A stretch of 64,000 nt of DNA from positions 682,001 to 746,000 of the forward strand of contig JANVFP010000015.1 of the NCBI GenBank assembly GCA_027919835.1. Direction: 5' to 3'. Source of the stretch: Lentinula raphanica. Lineage: Eukaryota; Basidiomycota; Agaricomycetes; Agaricales; Omphalotaceae. A program made the translations under genes and the position numbers. Of this stretch, positions 45,651 to 57,340 are shown piece after piece. Within the stretch, counting starts at the first letter, position 1. Each line of letters starts with the position of its first letter. Under the pieces are notes generated by a model, which worked only from the letters and a program-made list of their open reading frames with translations, did no database searches and was not told where the DNA came from.

Positions 45651-47245
45651 ACATATTCCCTGCTTCCCTGATCTCGACTGCATAGTACAGTCCTTCGTGA
45701 GTCGTACAACTTTCAAATGTGTGCACAGTTCTTGACTGCGACACAGTGGAAGGGACTGTGAGAGAGGACTCGGATTTGATCATCGGTCGGACAAGTTGTG
45801 TACTCAACCAACCGAAGGACGATTGTATAAATGCAAATGATTCATTGCAAAAAGGATACGATAGTGATAGTGATGCTAAGTGTACGATAAATGGTAAAAA
45901 GTACATTCCAATGTCCGTGATGAAAGAGTACGTTTGAAAACAATGAGAAGGTAAGTTGAGACGTGAATAATGAGAGTGTGCGCTACTAAAACAAGTAGCA
46001 TTACCATAACGAATTCAGATAAATCGTTCCATAGGAGAAGGTAAAGTAACGTCGAGTTAACAAGATAAATCCTGGAGCGAGATGACGATGAAGGGTATAG
46101 GTGTGTTCGAGTGTTCATGCACGAGTCATCGCAAGCGGACTCGTGGCGTGCAAGGGAGGAATGTCGGATACCAGACTGTACTGGCAGCTTGTATAGAATG
46201 GGATCTCCTGGAGGAACCGGTGAATAAGAGATAAGAATAATTTCCGTGTTCGTTGATTCGTATCGTGATGCGTTGTAAGCGGTTCATGCAATATCGGCGA
46301 CCAGAAATGGTGAGCGTTATGGGTTTATATGGATGGGCGGAGTCGATGTATCCCTGGGACACGGGACACAAACATGAGTCTTCGCCTTTTGCGTGAAATA
46401 TAACACGAACTTACAGATTGTGCGACGAATGTCCTATTTATCGGGAAAGCATCAGAATTATGAGATGATGCACCAGCTGTTGCATGCAGAACTATCGCTT
46501 TCCTGATCGATAGGAACAGAGTGAGATTCTGCTGCGTCCTCTGAATCGACAGAGGATGATGATGATGTCCAAACGGAGGACAAAAGTGAGAAGGCTTCAG
46601 ACGAGCCAACGGAGAAAACTGTGGGTGGGTTCATGTTGGGATAGTAGATTCGAGATGAAGGTAAAGGTGTGTCAAGCAGAGAATTGTGTGGGGTTTGAAT
46701 GTGCAGGCGTCGGTGTCAGACTTTACTGGAGAGATGTAAGTTGGGGTCCTTCTTCGCTTCGAGCATGAATACTTTTATACGTTCACAAAAAACAATAACG
46801 ATGGCCCAAAGGAACGCAAGACAAAAAGAACACACCAGTCTTAAACCCGGATCTATTCTACGCAACGGAGGACAGAGCCGAAAGCGCAATTGTATTATTG
46901 TTCTTTGAACTCGGTTCATGTCGTTTGACGGAAGATTCTAGCATAAATTTGATCTTGAGACTTTGCATGCGGGACAAAAAAGACAATAAGACGACAGATA
47001 GAACTTGGACGCGTGTGAGCACGGAAAAGCATGGAGGGCGAGAGTAAACGTTGTAGCTAGATGCTTGAGTAGATGCGATATTTTCGTTCCAATGAGCTCG
47101 GGAAATGCTAATTCTATGTTTGAAGTCGTGGTGGACGTTGATGAAAACAGTATGAAATAAGCGCCTGTATGCTAGTAGTAAGCCATTTGTGACGTCATGA
47201 GCGCTAATTAGTGCTTTCGACCATCGACCATTCCAATTCCCGAAG
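45651..47245. other. Intergenic region with no supported gene
   Basis: Short open frames occur on both strands, for example 45719-45937 plus and 46325-46609 minus. None shows domain or splice support. Nothing else was recognised. Confidence 0.35.
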
Positions 47246-49382
47246 ATGGACGAAGAAAGTTCAAGTTACGACGATCTTTCCGAAGAGAAGCTTAGGCAAC
47301 TATACGATGAAGAGGAAATTTCTCGCTTTTTGCAACTGTTTGCTGCGGTAAGCTTACTTTTCTTGATTTCTTAGTTCCTCCACCTGAAGAACATACATAT
47401 TCATAACAAAAGCATGTCACTGAAGTTCAGCTGCCAGAATCCGTCCCTGCAGCTGCACAGGACGCAACATTAGATGTGAAGACAGTAAATGAAGCGACCA
47501 CGATGGATACTGCAGGTCATAGCGAATCACCCGCACACGAACAGACGTTGTCAGAGATGATAGCATTTGTATGTGTCGAAGTGCTGAATTACTTATTCTA
47601 AAACCTGATTCTCAAAGCTCCCAGAAATACGTTCTTCCACTTTTACCTCCACCTCGTCTTCCTCCACCGCCTTTTGCCCTTGGTCGTTTACGTCTAGCAA
47701 CTCAAAGGCTGTACCTATCAATATGGCCGGTTTATGTTCCATTTTTCCATCATTTGGCTGCCCTTTGCACTTGGAAGCATCGCTCTAGGAGCGCAAGATT
47801 CTGTTTGGTATCTAGCTATATTTTGCTCCACATATGGTCACACTGATCTCAGGTCGTTGCGCAGGTTTTCTGGATATTATGGTACCACGACCTTCTTCTA
47901 CCTATGTTTTTCTTTAGATTATTCTATGCTCTGATGCGGCGTAGAATCTTCACGTATCCAACTATCGCGGAACTCAAACAACGACGCAAACAAGTCGATA
48001 AGGCTGATGAAATAGGCGAAGAAATATCTGTGAGGTTGTCGACTACGTCTTTCGGTTTGAAAGAGCTGTGGAGAATGTCAAGAATTTTCACGAAATCGCA
48101 GAAATCATCCGTATCTAAACTCGAAACCGGTGCCACCGACCCCAACGCTGATGATCCTACTATCCTGGATGACGCAAAGGACAGTCAAACAGAGACAGAT
48201 TTAAAGCGGGGCATACTTCAAGCTATGAACGATATAGCGGATCTTCATGAACGCATCAAGAAGTACGTGCTCACAACATCTATGACAGTAATTAATCGTT
48301 CTCATTTCCTATGTCAGTATTTTCATATGGCGCAGGCCCGCGTCATCCAGAATCTATGGACTAGTTCGTGAACAAAGTGTCAACACCTAAATAGTACTGA
48401 GAATCGCGTTCAGGCTCTCTTGTGCTGTTGTATTCTCACATTATTTCTATCTGCGCAACGCATTGCAAAGCTCGTTTACTTCTTGGGTGGTGTGTTCTTC
48501 TGGCATATCATACCGATTATTGCAGCCTTGCCACCGGAAGATAGAGCCAGGTATGCAACCGTGCTTTTCAGATGGTCATGTTATTCAGCACTCACTATGA
48601 CAGGATTCCGCCTGCTTTCCAGGACGCTCCAACAGATGCAGAGTTTGCTATGGAGGTCATATCTCAACGCATAGCCGCAGGTCTCGACATCAACCCTCCA
48701 AAAACAGCATCTAAACGAAATAAACCCAATCAAAATTGTGATGGAGAGAAAGATGCAACTGAAGATGCGACTGTATCAAGTGCTCCAGCGACACCAGGGA
48801 GTAGCAATAAAGACGAGAAAGGCAAAGATATTGACTGGAAGAAGTGGGGGGAACGAGCCGCGATTGGTAAGGCGTGGGTTGTCGATAGAAAGGTGAGGAG
48901 AAGGTCTGATGTAAGTCAAATCCTCACATGCTATCTTATCGTCAACCCTAAGTCTCATACTTTCGAGCAGAAATCGACTCTTTCGGCGACCGCGTCGCAA
49001 CCTGCCCTAGCTCCTGAAACCCCACTGCCTTCTGACGACACACATAGTGAGCTCTCGAACTACCTCGCCGCTCTACTTAATACTGATCGTGATTATAGTT
49101 TTCCCTTGCCAGCATACATCTTCTCCTGGATTATTGACTTTGTCTCGGGATATGCTATTCTTCAATCCAATCGCATCCTCAAAAACCAGATTCGCCATTC
49201 CTTTGACGGACATACGAGGTGTCAAGAAGACGGGTTTGTTGAAAGGTCTCACTGTGAAGTGGGTCGAATCAACGGACAACGAGACCAAACTCCATGAAGA
49301 GGTTTTTCCATGGGTAGGTGGTCGTGATGAGATCTTTGCTCGTTTGATAGGTACAGACGTCAAGCGTTGGATGAAGGTGTAA
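47246..49382 (+). CDS. GRAM-domain, Pex24-like integral membrane protein
   Basis: This is a multi-exon gene with start ATG at 47246 (MDEESSSYDDLSEEKLRQLY) and an acidic N-terminus. A proline-rich membrane-proximal stretch (LLPPPRLPPPPFALGRLRLA) is followed by YLSIWPVYVPFFHHLA and further hydrophobic segments. A cytosolic part has FTYPTIAELKQRRKQVDKAD and SVRLSTTSFGLKELWR. A second hydrophobic pair (KLVYFLGGVFFWHIIPIIAA) precedes a Lys/Ser-rich linker (DWKKWGERAAIGKAW). The C-terminus resembles a GRAM domain: SPGLLTLSRDMLFFNP, IPLTDIRGVKKTGLLKGLTV, ending VFPWVGGRDEIFARLIGTDV at 49382. The layout matches a fungal family with Pex24-type membrane regions plus GRAM, likely acting in lipid transfer or organelle contact sites. 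Exon joins were not all resolved. Confidence 0.7.
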
Positions 49383-49815
49383 TGGCAAACATTAAGGTAT
49401 CGCTGTTTGTAGGAGCTACATGTACTCAGTGCATGACTGTAATTTTGTACTCGACCGGGGCCATTCTCATCGGAGTTTTGAGGTCAAAGCAGGACTGAGC
49501 CACTGCACAGTGCAATCAAACCTTATTCGGAATCTGCTACTTAATTCGGCTCAGATGGATAGCTGAAAGCCTGAGCTTGCTCTTTGCTTCGTTCCCTCCT
49601 TCACGTTTATTCTACTGATCGTTAATTTGCTCTCCTCCAAACATTCAGGATCTCTTCTCTTTAGCTACTGTATCGCGTAAGTGTCCATTGATTTCAACCA
49701 ATTCGGTTCGACGGTTGACCAGAATCGACAGATATTCTGCTTATATTATTGGACTTTTTTTCGTGTATCAGGATTCAAATTGCATTGCATCTGCTTTTTC
49801 TGCGCATATATTAGC

Positions 49816-52800
49816 ATGTTTTTCACTCCAGAACTTCTCGCACGAAGAGATAGTGGGTTCGGTCTATTATGGTGAGCACTAACACTTGGATTTTCCCGGT
49901 CCTAGCGATTCGTTGTTCGTGACGCCCAATTGACGCGTCTCGATACAGGCTGGCAGCGACCCTAGGCTCGAAATCCACGTTCAAGAAACTTCCCAGACGA
50001 TCTGTCCTGACTGCAGACATCTCTCAGTTATGCGAGCTCATTGCTCAACCGGAAGAACCTCTCGCATTGCGATTGTCAAGTAATTTGATGGTCGGTGTCG
50101 CCCGGTGGGTACCTTACAAGAGCTTGTATATCCATTTCTGAGCCTGATCTCTAACGGCTTTACAGAGTGTATAAAGGTATTTGAAGCGCGCCTCAAGCTC
50201 GAGGTCACATTGACAGGTGCACTCAGTCAAACAGGAATTATTTATGAACGATGTAACAAACTGTGTATCCTCCTTGAAGAAAGTTGTACAAGATATGCAA
50301 ACCACAGCTTCCAAAGGCGTGTCTCTTCAGATGCAACAACAAACGCGGTGAATCCTCTCGCGATCGAGTTGTTCAATGAAACACGGAACTCAAATGAAGA
50401 GTTTTTGATGACAGACCCTCTGCATTTACCATTGCTGCCGATCCCCAGACTATGATCTTTTTAGAATTTGATGACTTTATCGCGGTATGCGTGCTATCGT
50501 AGTTTGTGTGTGTCCTTGACTGACTATATGCGTCGACTCCTAGGATTGGGACGAGTTCCTAAATCTGCAAGGTACGTACTAGTACTTTCGTATACTATGT
50601 AATCTGTGTGTCATTCGTTCGCAGATGGCGCTGAAACAAGAGAGGACGACGAAGAGGATCAAGAATACGACCCAAAGAAGAAAAACAAACAGAAGCAGAC
50701 TGCCGCAAAACCCCCGCCACTTACTGAGGATGTCCGAGCAGACATGGTCACCCTCAAGGAGCACCACGATCATCTTCTTTCCAACTCCTTTGATCTCTCT
50801 TTTCAGGGAAGTCAGCGAGATGGCTTTGATGTATCTTCTTCACAAGCAGGACCTGCCTTTGGCTTCAACGATGACTTCTTCCCTGGGTTTGACGACGGAT
50901 TAGTCATTGATCCGGGAATTGGAGACGACCTTGCAAGGGAGCTTGGAGAGGGATGGGGAGCTTCTCCTGTTAAGGACGTTGAGCAGTAGGCGATATCTGT
51001 GTAACCCCAAAGGGTCCCGGTCCCTGATTACTTCGTGCGTTAGACCCCAGAATATGGAGGTAGATCAGCAACCCTTTGATCTTATCGCTTTCAACGACAA
51101 CAGAGAAATGGATATTGGGTCTGATTTTGCATTCAATGGAGATGATATAGGCAGCGGTCTGGTAGGAGATCCCGCTAGTAGGCTCCCATCAAATGAGCCA
51201 CATACACCTATACAGAAGAAGGAAAGCACCCAAGTTCACAGTACATTGATTCCTCCAATGACTGTTCACTCATAGATCACGAAAGGGAAGGGAAACCCAC
51301 CGCCTTCTTCGCAAGCAGCTCTGGCACCTCAAGAACCTACGAGTCCCGTAAACTCGTTTGCTCAACAGCTACTCTCCCAGGATGACGAATTGCCTCGAGC
51401 CGAGACAGTTCCATTGGCTGATGTCACTGGAGACCAGAACGCCAACAAACCTGTGAAAAAAAAGACACACAAACGATTGCGGTTATTGCTTGATGCTAGA
51501 ACTGAACTCACAGATGAGGAATTGAAGGTGGGCGAACTTTCTCACTATCGTACTATTTGCGACTCACCTCGAATAGATCGCACGAGCACAATATCTCTCG
51601 GGACAAATCTATCAAAGACGCGAACTGATCAGCAAGAGGCAAGAGAAAGACTCTGGCAAGGTGTTGGAAGACCTCATATGGGGAGTCCCGAGCGGAAGTA
51701 CGTATATGTCAAACAGATCGTTGTTAAGTCGTGTTCAAATGCTTCTGCTAGTCGAGGCCCCGGCCTTGGTAGATTTCTGGCAAGATAATCTCAAAGTCCA
51801 GGTTGAGGCGAGGACTGGGTCGATATATCTGGATGTGCCAGGTAAGTTGACTTGGGTCGCAAATCCACCAATTGTCTGAGTCCGTTGTTCTCAGAGGATC
51901 ACGAACCTCCCGTGAAGCGTAGGAAACTGAGCGCCATGAAGGACAACGAATTCCAGGATTTCATGGAAGTTGATCATGATATGGAACGGCCGGTGGACGA
52001 CTTCATGAATGAAGAAGGATTAGGACGAGCTGGTACGACTCATGACTTTCCACAAGCTGAGGACGTCAATGACCAATTGGCACCAGACGAGGCAAATTTC
52101 TTTGACGCAGGATGGACCAACGACTTTGAGCCTCGCTTGCGTTCTTCTGAGGTAGGCATCAGTATTAAGATGCACTTGAACAAGAGCTCAGCTTGGTTTT
52201 AGGAACCAGGCCAAGCGCGTCAGATGTCGAAACCTCCCTCAGACGTTGGAGCGAACTTCAGCTTTGACCTAGGCCCTTTTGGTCGGCAAGAAGGATCCCA
52301 AAGAAGCTCCCTCTTCCCATGGGACAATGCTGGTGCCGGACCATCCTCCAGTGTCGATGGAGTCGGGGGTGGCAGCGACAGGATCAGTATCGACCGTGCG
52401 GAGGTTAGAATACGAGGAAGTTCATTCAGTCGACGCGAAAGCTCTCTGCCTAGTCAGAATGGTAGCATAGGCATACGAGGTATATCACCTGCGGACATTG
52501 GGATACGAGGGTCCCAGACTATCGGTGAAGATTTTGTCTTCAGTGGTAAGAGTTCGATTCATTGTTCTCGACGCTGCCTTTTCTGACGCGCATATTCAGT
52601 GGAACCAGAGAAGACACAGAATACGAACACGCAGACCATGACTATGACGCAGATAGATTCACAGAAATCTGAGTTGAATCTCATCACTCTGGAGCGGAAC
52701 TCCTTCAACTTCCTAGAGTATGACTGAACAGACATACTAGCTATATGAGCCATTTATTGATTGCTTCTAGGTACGTCAAGATGCAACAACAAGCGATGCC

Positions 52801-53022
52801 CGCGGGCAGTGAAAGGATTTCATTCGATGTCGTGGTTCCGAAGTTGACCAGCACTCGCCATGTAGCTGCTGCTGCCTTCTATCACTGTCTAGGTAAGAGT
52901 CGTCTTGCTCCCTGGGGGGTCTGAACTAATCGTGAATGGTTGCCCTAGTGCTTGCAACCAAGGATCTGTTGAAGGTAGAACAAAGGGAACCATATGAAGC
53001 AATTTCTCTTCGTGTTTTGTGA
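49816..53022 (+). CDS. rec8: Rec8-type meiotic cohesin kleisin
   Basis: Start ATG 49816 gives MFFTPELLARRDSGFGLLW, joined by an intron to LAATLGSKSTFKKLPRRSVL and then LALRLSSNLMVGVARVYK. LAATLGSK in place of LAAH...K and the KKLPRR segment point to Rec8 rather than Rad21. An 11-nt exon (50166-50176) carries the Val-Tyr-Lys part. Then follow VKQELFMNDVTNCVSSLKKV, FLEFDDFIA|DWDEFLNLQ, an acidic Ser-rich centre with likely separase and kinase targets, and the C-terminal winged-helix domain AAAAFYHCLVLATKDLLKVE, ending EAISLRVL at 53022. Rec8 holds sister chromatids together in meiosis by bridging SMC1 and SMC3. At least ten introns interrupt the gene; the middle joins (about 50940-52220) are not fully resolved. 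Confidence 0.85.
50166..50176 (+). other. rec8: Eleven-nucleotide exon of rec8
   Basis: TTTACAG is followed by AGTGTATAAAG and then GTATTTG. The 11 bases complete Arg and encode Val-Tyr-Lys of the conserved VARVYK segment in phase with both neighbours. Confidence 0.65.
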
Positions 53023-53429
53023 GGTTGAACGGACAGGAGTTGCTGGGATAGTTGACGAATAAAGCTGTACATTTTTATCAGCTGTTGGTAGTAGACCCAG
53101 CAGTATGGTTACGAGTACCTTGGTCCGTGATAGTAAGCAACGCCGGGCGCAACGGAAAAGATACTTAGAGAGTACTTAGGATAGATGCAAGTGGAAAATG
53201 TGAGAAAGTTGATCTGCATCGGATTTTCTTGTTTCGCGACAAATGAAAGAGATAAAAAAGTTTATGGTTCCACCTCCACAAAGACCGGCAAGCTAGCCGC
53301 TTGAGCGGTGTAGAATAACCCTTCTCTTTTACCTCGTCCGTCAATCTGCGAAGCTTATTTGTTCGGCTGATACGACGTACAATCATCGTACCATCTTCAT
53401 CTCTTACCTCTTTATCTCTCCGTCGGCCG

Positions 53430-54368
53430 ATGTCTTCTCCTGCTGTTATCGCCGCCAAAGCTGCTCTTGCCAGCATCGATCTGTCTGGGTATGACCCAGT
53501 ACAGTCTAAATTGATGGACGAGAGATGTATCCTGGTCGATGAGGATGATAATGCGCTTGGAGCCGTGGATAAGAAGACTTGTGAGCTGTCCTATTCCTTG
53601 CCCATGGTCTAGCGAGCTCAACCAGCCTATGACAGGCCATTTAATGGAGAACATCAACAAGGGTCTTCTCCATCGTGCATTCTCTGCCTTTGTCTTTCGT
53701 CCTTCAGATGGCAAACTCTTGCTCCAGAAACGCGCTCCAGAAAAGATCACTTTCCCGAACATGTGGACGAACACCTGCTGTTCGCATCCACTAGATGATT
53801 TTGAAGCAGAAAAGATCGAGAAGGACCAGCTTGGTGTTCGAGTCGCTGCATCAAGGAAACTTGAACATGAATTAGGCATTCCTCAAAGCCAAACCCCTGT
53901 TGACGACTTTCAGTATCTGACGCGCATTCACTATTTGGCTCCTTCGAACGGTATGTGGGGTGAACACGAAGGTCAGTCCGTTGTCTATCGTCGTCGCATC
54001 TGGAGCAAACTCAGATAGCTAATCACTAGTGGATTATATCCTGTTCATCACTGCTGATGTTACCGTCGTGCCAAACGAGAACGAGATATGCGACTACAAA
54101 TATGTTGAGAAGGCAGAGCTGCAGGCGATGTTTGAAGATCCAGGTATGCGCTAACGCTTCACCTTCAAATCATCAACTCTTCATAATTGTCGTTCGCTGA
54201 TCATCGAACACAGACAACTCATTCACTCCTTGGTTCAAACTCATCGCCCGGGACTTCCTATTTGGATGGTGGGACGAGCTTGTAGCTCGCAGAGGAGCTG
54301 ATGGAAAAGTTGCTGCTAAGAGTTTAGCAGGCATCGTGGATGGATCCAAGGTGGTGAAGATGGTTTGA
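53430..54368 (+). CDS. IDI1: Isopentenyl-diphosphate delta-isomerase
   Basis: This enzyme interconverts isopentenyl and dimethylallyl diphosphate in the mevalonate/sterol pathway. Exons 53430-53580, 53636-53971, 54030-54143 and 54214-54368 are all in phase. Motifs: [54 protein letters not shown] (active-site Cys and metal-binding His), RKLEHELGI (Nudix Glu), [42 protein letters not shown]. Length about 250 aa, normal for a fungal IDI1 without a targeting extension. Confidence 0.93.
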
Positions 54369-54609
54369 AAATTAGGTAGGATAGTTTAGGGCATATGGAG
54401 GTTATCTAGTTTTGTTATCACATAGAGGCTTATATCTCATCCAAGCTAACAAGTCCGAGGTTGACTACGGAGTCTATGTCTTGACTGGGTACAAGGCAGC
54501 CGCCATGGCTCATTCGAGGGCTTTGAGCCTTTGACCAATGACTCAATTTTGACTTGCGCAGTCGTATACGTGGGAAACTTCGGGCTTCGTCTGTCTCCTA
54601 TTCACCATC

Positions 54610-55233
54610 ATGTTCCCAATGCCATTCAACAAATTGAATGCGTTCAACTACTCCTCCTGGCGCTACGATATGGAAGCCACCTTGAAAGTTCAAGATTGCT
54701 GGCACCACGTCGACCCCACCCCAGAGTCCATAGCTCTCGACCAAGAACCGCTGCCCGAGATACCTGGGGAACCCACTCCGGAAGAGCGAAAGGAAATTCT
54801 GGCCTGGTGGCGCGGAAGAAACAAAGCAGCCGGCCTCCTCTTTCTCTCTCTCGAAGAATCTCAGAGAATCCATATTCGAAATGTCGGGGATGACCCTAGA
54901 AAGACTTGGATTACCCTTCGAGATATCTATCAACCGCCAAACAGAATTGCCGCTTTTCTTGCCCTGTTTTCTGTACGAAAAGAGGGAAACGAAACCCTTC
55001 TCGACCTATGTCGTCGTGTATCGGACGCTGCTGACAAGGTTCAAGCCTTGCGCCCGGATGGCTACACTCTTGCCGATTTGTATACGGAAATTGAAGCCGT
55101 AGCCCTCATTCAAGCCCTTTCTTCTGCTGACAACAACATTAGTTGGCGTCTCACAGAAGAGAATGTGTTGATATTCACTGATGTGACCAATCATGATGGG
55201 AAGAGGCTTTTTACTTTGAACTTGGGGCCTTAA
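54610..55233 (+). CDS. Lone gag-like ORF of a Ty1/copia element (207 aa)
   Basis: An uninterrupted frame starts MFPMPFNKLNAFNYSSW. The opening (NYSSWRYDMEATLKVQDCW), TWITLRDIYQ, and LDLCRRVSDAADKVQALRPD with ALSSADNNISWRLTEEN follow the pattern of copia gag (DUF4219/UBN2-type) N-terminal regions. No zinc knuckle, pol domains or LTRs were recognised around it. It is either a fragment of a dead element or a domesticated gag. The intact frame argues for a recent fragment or host retention. A copia origin is well supported; function is not. Confidence 0.7.
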   Translation: MFPMPFNKLNAFNYSSWRYDMEATLKVQDCWHHVDPTPESIALDQEPLPEIPGEPTPEERKEILAWWRGRNKAAGLLFLSLEESQRIHIRNVGDDPRKTWITLRDIYQPPNRIAAFLALFSVRKEGNETLLDLCRRVSDAADKVQALRPDGYTLADLYTEIEAVALIQALSSADNNISWRLTEENVLIFTDVTNHDGKRLFTLNLGP

Positions 55234-56040
55234 GAGCTGTTGAAGTTAGGAGTTCGAGTAGGCTAATAGAGATGTGCTTACCTCTATGCTCGTAGCAAGA
55301 AAGGACCAGCTTTTTTTTTAGTTTGTGGCTGTTATGGCGATAATAACTGCTCTATCTTCTACTTGAAGGACATGACTGGTTGTAGCTGGTTGTCCCATCT
55401 TCAGTATCACGTACCGGAAAGAAACTACATGGTGCGTTGCCAGTGTGTTGTTCTTCTATACTGAGATGTTTCGAGTCTTGATCACTTCTCGGATCAGAAC
55501 AGAGCAGAACAAACTACATATGTAGAAAGAACTCCCAGTGACCCCGAATATGTACTCGAACGAGTTTTTCACTTCAAGTTTGAAGCTCAACCCCTTTGTT
55601 CATATTCTACTGCCACCGGAGCACAGCCATTCAAGATACAGCTTTTTCTTTTTGCCTCAACAGACCCCAGTATCAACATCTAAGCTGTAGTTTTTCTCTG
55701 AGTGCGTGGTTCCGAAGATCGAGTTTGATTCAGTCACTATGTATCTCAAATGCGCAACCTCCCTGCAGCTCCCTGCTCCTCTACGCTGAGTCTTGAGGAA
55801 GTTCTTGAATGTTGATGGTAAGACAAAGGCAGTGGCTTGGCAGAGCGATAATTTAGTGGTCCCCTTGGACAGCCTTGGACCTCCTTGGACCTTCGCATAT
55901 TTGACGCTCTGATTATGATCCATGCGTGGGGACAAAGTCCATACAAGCGACAGTTTATGGTGAATTGTGGTCCATCGGTCCCCACCATCACCATCCCCAG
56001 TCTTCTCTGCCGGTCAGAAAAAAATTTTGTCGCCCATTGA
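55234..56040. other. Intergenic region with the promoter of family copy D
   Basis: No gene was supported. From about 55940 the sequence aligns with the upstream flanks of the other secreted-family genes and includes the conserved promoter block. Confidence 0.4.
56001..56020 (+). promoter_or_regulatory. Conserved promoter block, copy D
   Basis: TCTTCTCTGCCGGTCAGAAA lies 20-40 bases upstream of the ATG at 56041. It matches the blocks at the other three copies. Confidence 0.45.
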
Positions 56041-57340
56041 CATGCGCCTTGGCAAACTTGCATACATGATCTTGCCCATAGGTCTATTTTCTATAGTAAA
56101 CACCATGCCTACAGTAAGTTACGTGTCCTTAATACATTGCGAGATGACATTGCTGATCATGTTCTCTTTCCCTAATCGAAGCCGGGACCTTCCTACGACA
56201 TGAAGTCGGATACATTGAAAGGGGGTCATCGTCTCCAGACTGCCCAGATGCCCACTGGGTCACATACACTGAAAGGGGGTCGCGGGCCAAAGCTGTCACT
56301 CCAAATACCCAAGTTAGATACACCCAAAGGGAGTCGTCGTCCGCCCATGATGACGCCTTCGACGCCCAAATCTTCTTCGTCTGAAGAAAGCCAATGGCTT
56401 CTGACACCCTCGACATCCCGGGATTCCGCTTCATCAGAAAAGAGTCGCTGGCCTCCGACACCCTCGTCATCCAAATCTACTTCATCAAAAGAGAGTCGCT
56501 TGCTTCAAACACCCTCTTCCTCTAAATCTGTTTCATCGGACGAGAGCCGGTTGCTTTTGACACCAGGCTCGTCACCCAAATCTGCTTCATCGGAAGACAG
56601 TCGCTTGTTCTTTACTCCCTCGTCATCCAAATCCGCTTCATCAGAAGAAAGTCACTGGCCTCTGACACCCTCGTCATCCAATTCTGCTTCATCGGACGAG
56701 AGTCGCTTGTTTTTGACTCCCTCGTCATCCAAATCTGCTTCATCAAAAGAGAGCCACTGGCCTCTGACTCCCTCGTCGTCCAGCTCTGCTTCATCAGGAG
56801 GGAGTCGCTGGCCTCTGACACCCTCGTCATCCAGATCTGGTTCATCAGACGAAGGTCACTGGCCTCTGACACCCTCGTCATCCAACTCTGGTCTATCAGA
56901 CGAGAGTCATTGGCCTCTGACTCCCTCGTCATCCAATTCTGCTTCATCAGACGAGAGTCATTGGCCTCTTATTCCCTCGTCATCCAACTCAGGTTCATCA
57001 GACGAGAGTCATTGGCCTCTTACTCCCTCGTCATCCAACTCAGGTTCATCAGACGAGAGTCATTGGCCTCTTACTCCCTCGTCATCCAAATCTGCTTCAT
57101 CAGACGAGGGTCACTGGCCTCTGACTCCCTCGTCATCCAAATCTGCTTCATCAGACGAGGGTCATTGGCCTCTGACTCCCTCGTCATCCAGATCTGGTTC
57201 ATCAGACGGGAGTCGCGGCCTTCTGACACCGTCTTCATCCAATGTTGCTTCATCAGAGGGGAGTCGCAGGCCTCTGACGCCTTCGTCCTACAAATGGAAG
57301 AGATCTATTGTTCTCAGACGGCCCCGTCTCCGACTCTGAA
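56041..57340 (+). CDS. Secreted-protein family copy D with an expanded Ser/Pro repeat domain
   Basis: Exon 1 (56041-56112) encodes the leader MRLGKLAYMILPIGLFSIVN and ends MPT before GTAAGT. The intron ends CGAAG just before CCGGGACC at about 56181. Exon 2 begins PGPSYDMKSDTLKGG, nearly identical to copy A, and runs into about eighteen 17-residue repeats of consensus LTPSSSNSASSDESHWP, then ends VLRRPRLRL at 57340. The family C-terminal block is still present downstream but out of frame: HLVEYRQHDTEHPG (from about 57363), EVVEFLFIGQRPG, and HFPVLDDTFLWHQL (to about 57530). So a frameshift has replaced the original C-terminus. The product should be a secreted, highly hydroxylated, possibly O-glycosylated repeat protein. 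Whether it is translated is unknown. Confidence 0.6.
56340..57290 (+). repeat. 51-bp coding minisatellite, about 18 units
   Basis: Each unit encodes 17 residues (LTPSSS-x-S-x-SS-DES-HWP). Units 11-16 are nearly identical while the outer ones diverge, the usual pattern of central expansion and homogenisation. Two early units carry an extra codon. The sequence is open on both strands because of the repeat, which produces spurious minus-strand frames. Confidence 0.85.

Noticed and set aside
45719..45937. 72-codon plus-strand frame downstream of the 153-aa hypothetical gene
   Set aside because: It has no splice connection to the upstream gene, no recognisable motif, and is too short to support alone.
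56612..57253. Minus-strand frames across the 51-bp repeats in copy D
   Set aside because: They are the reverse strand of the coding minisatellite. The plus strand has the signal peptide and family homology.
56340..57290. Regularly spaced repeats that could suggest a CRISPR array
   Set aside because: Units are contiguous without unique spacers, coding in frame, and the genome is eukaryotic.
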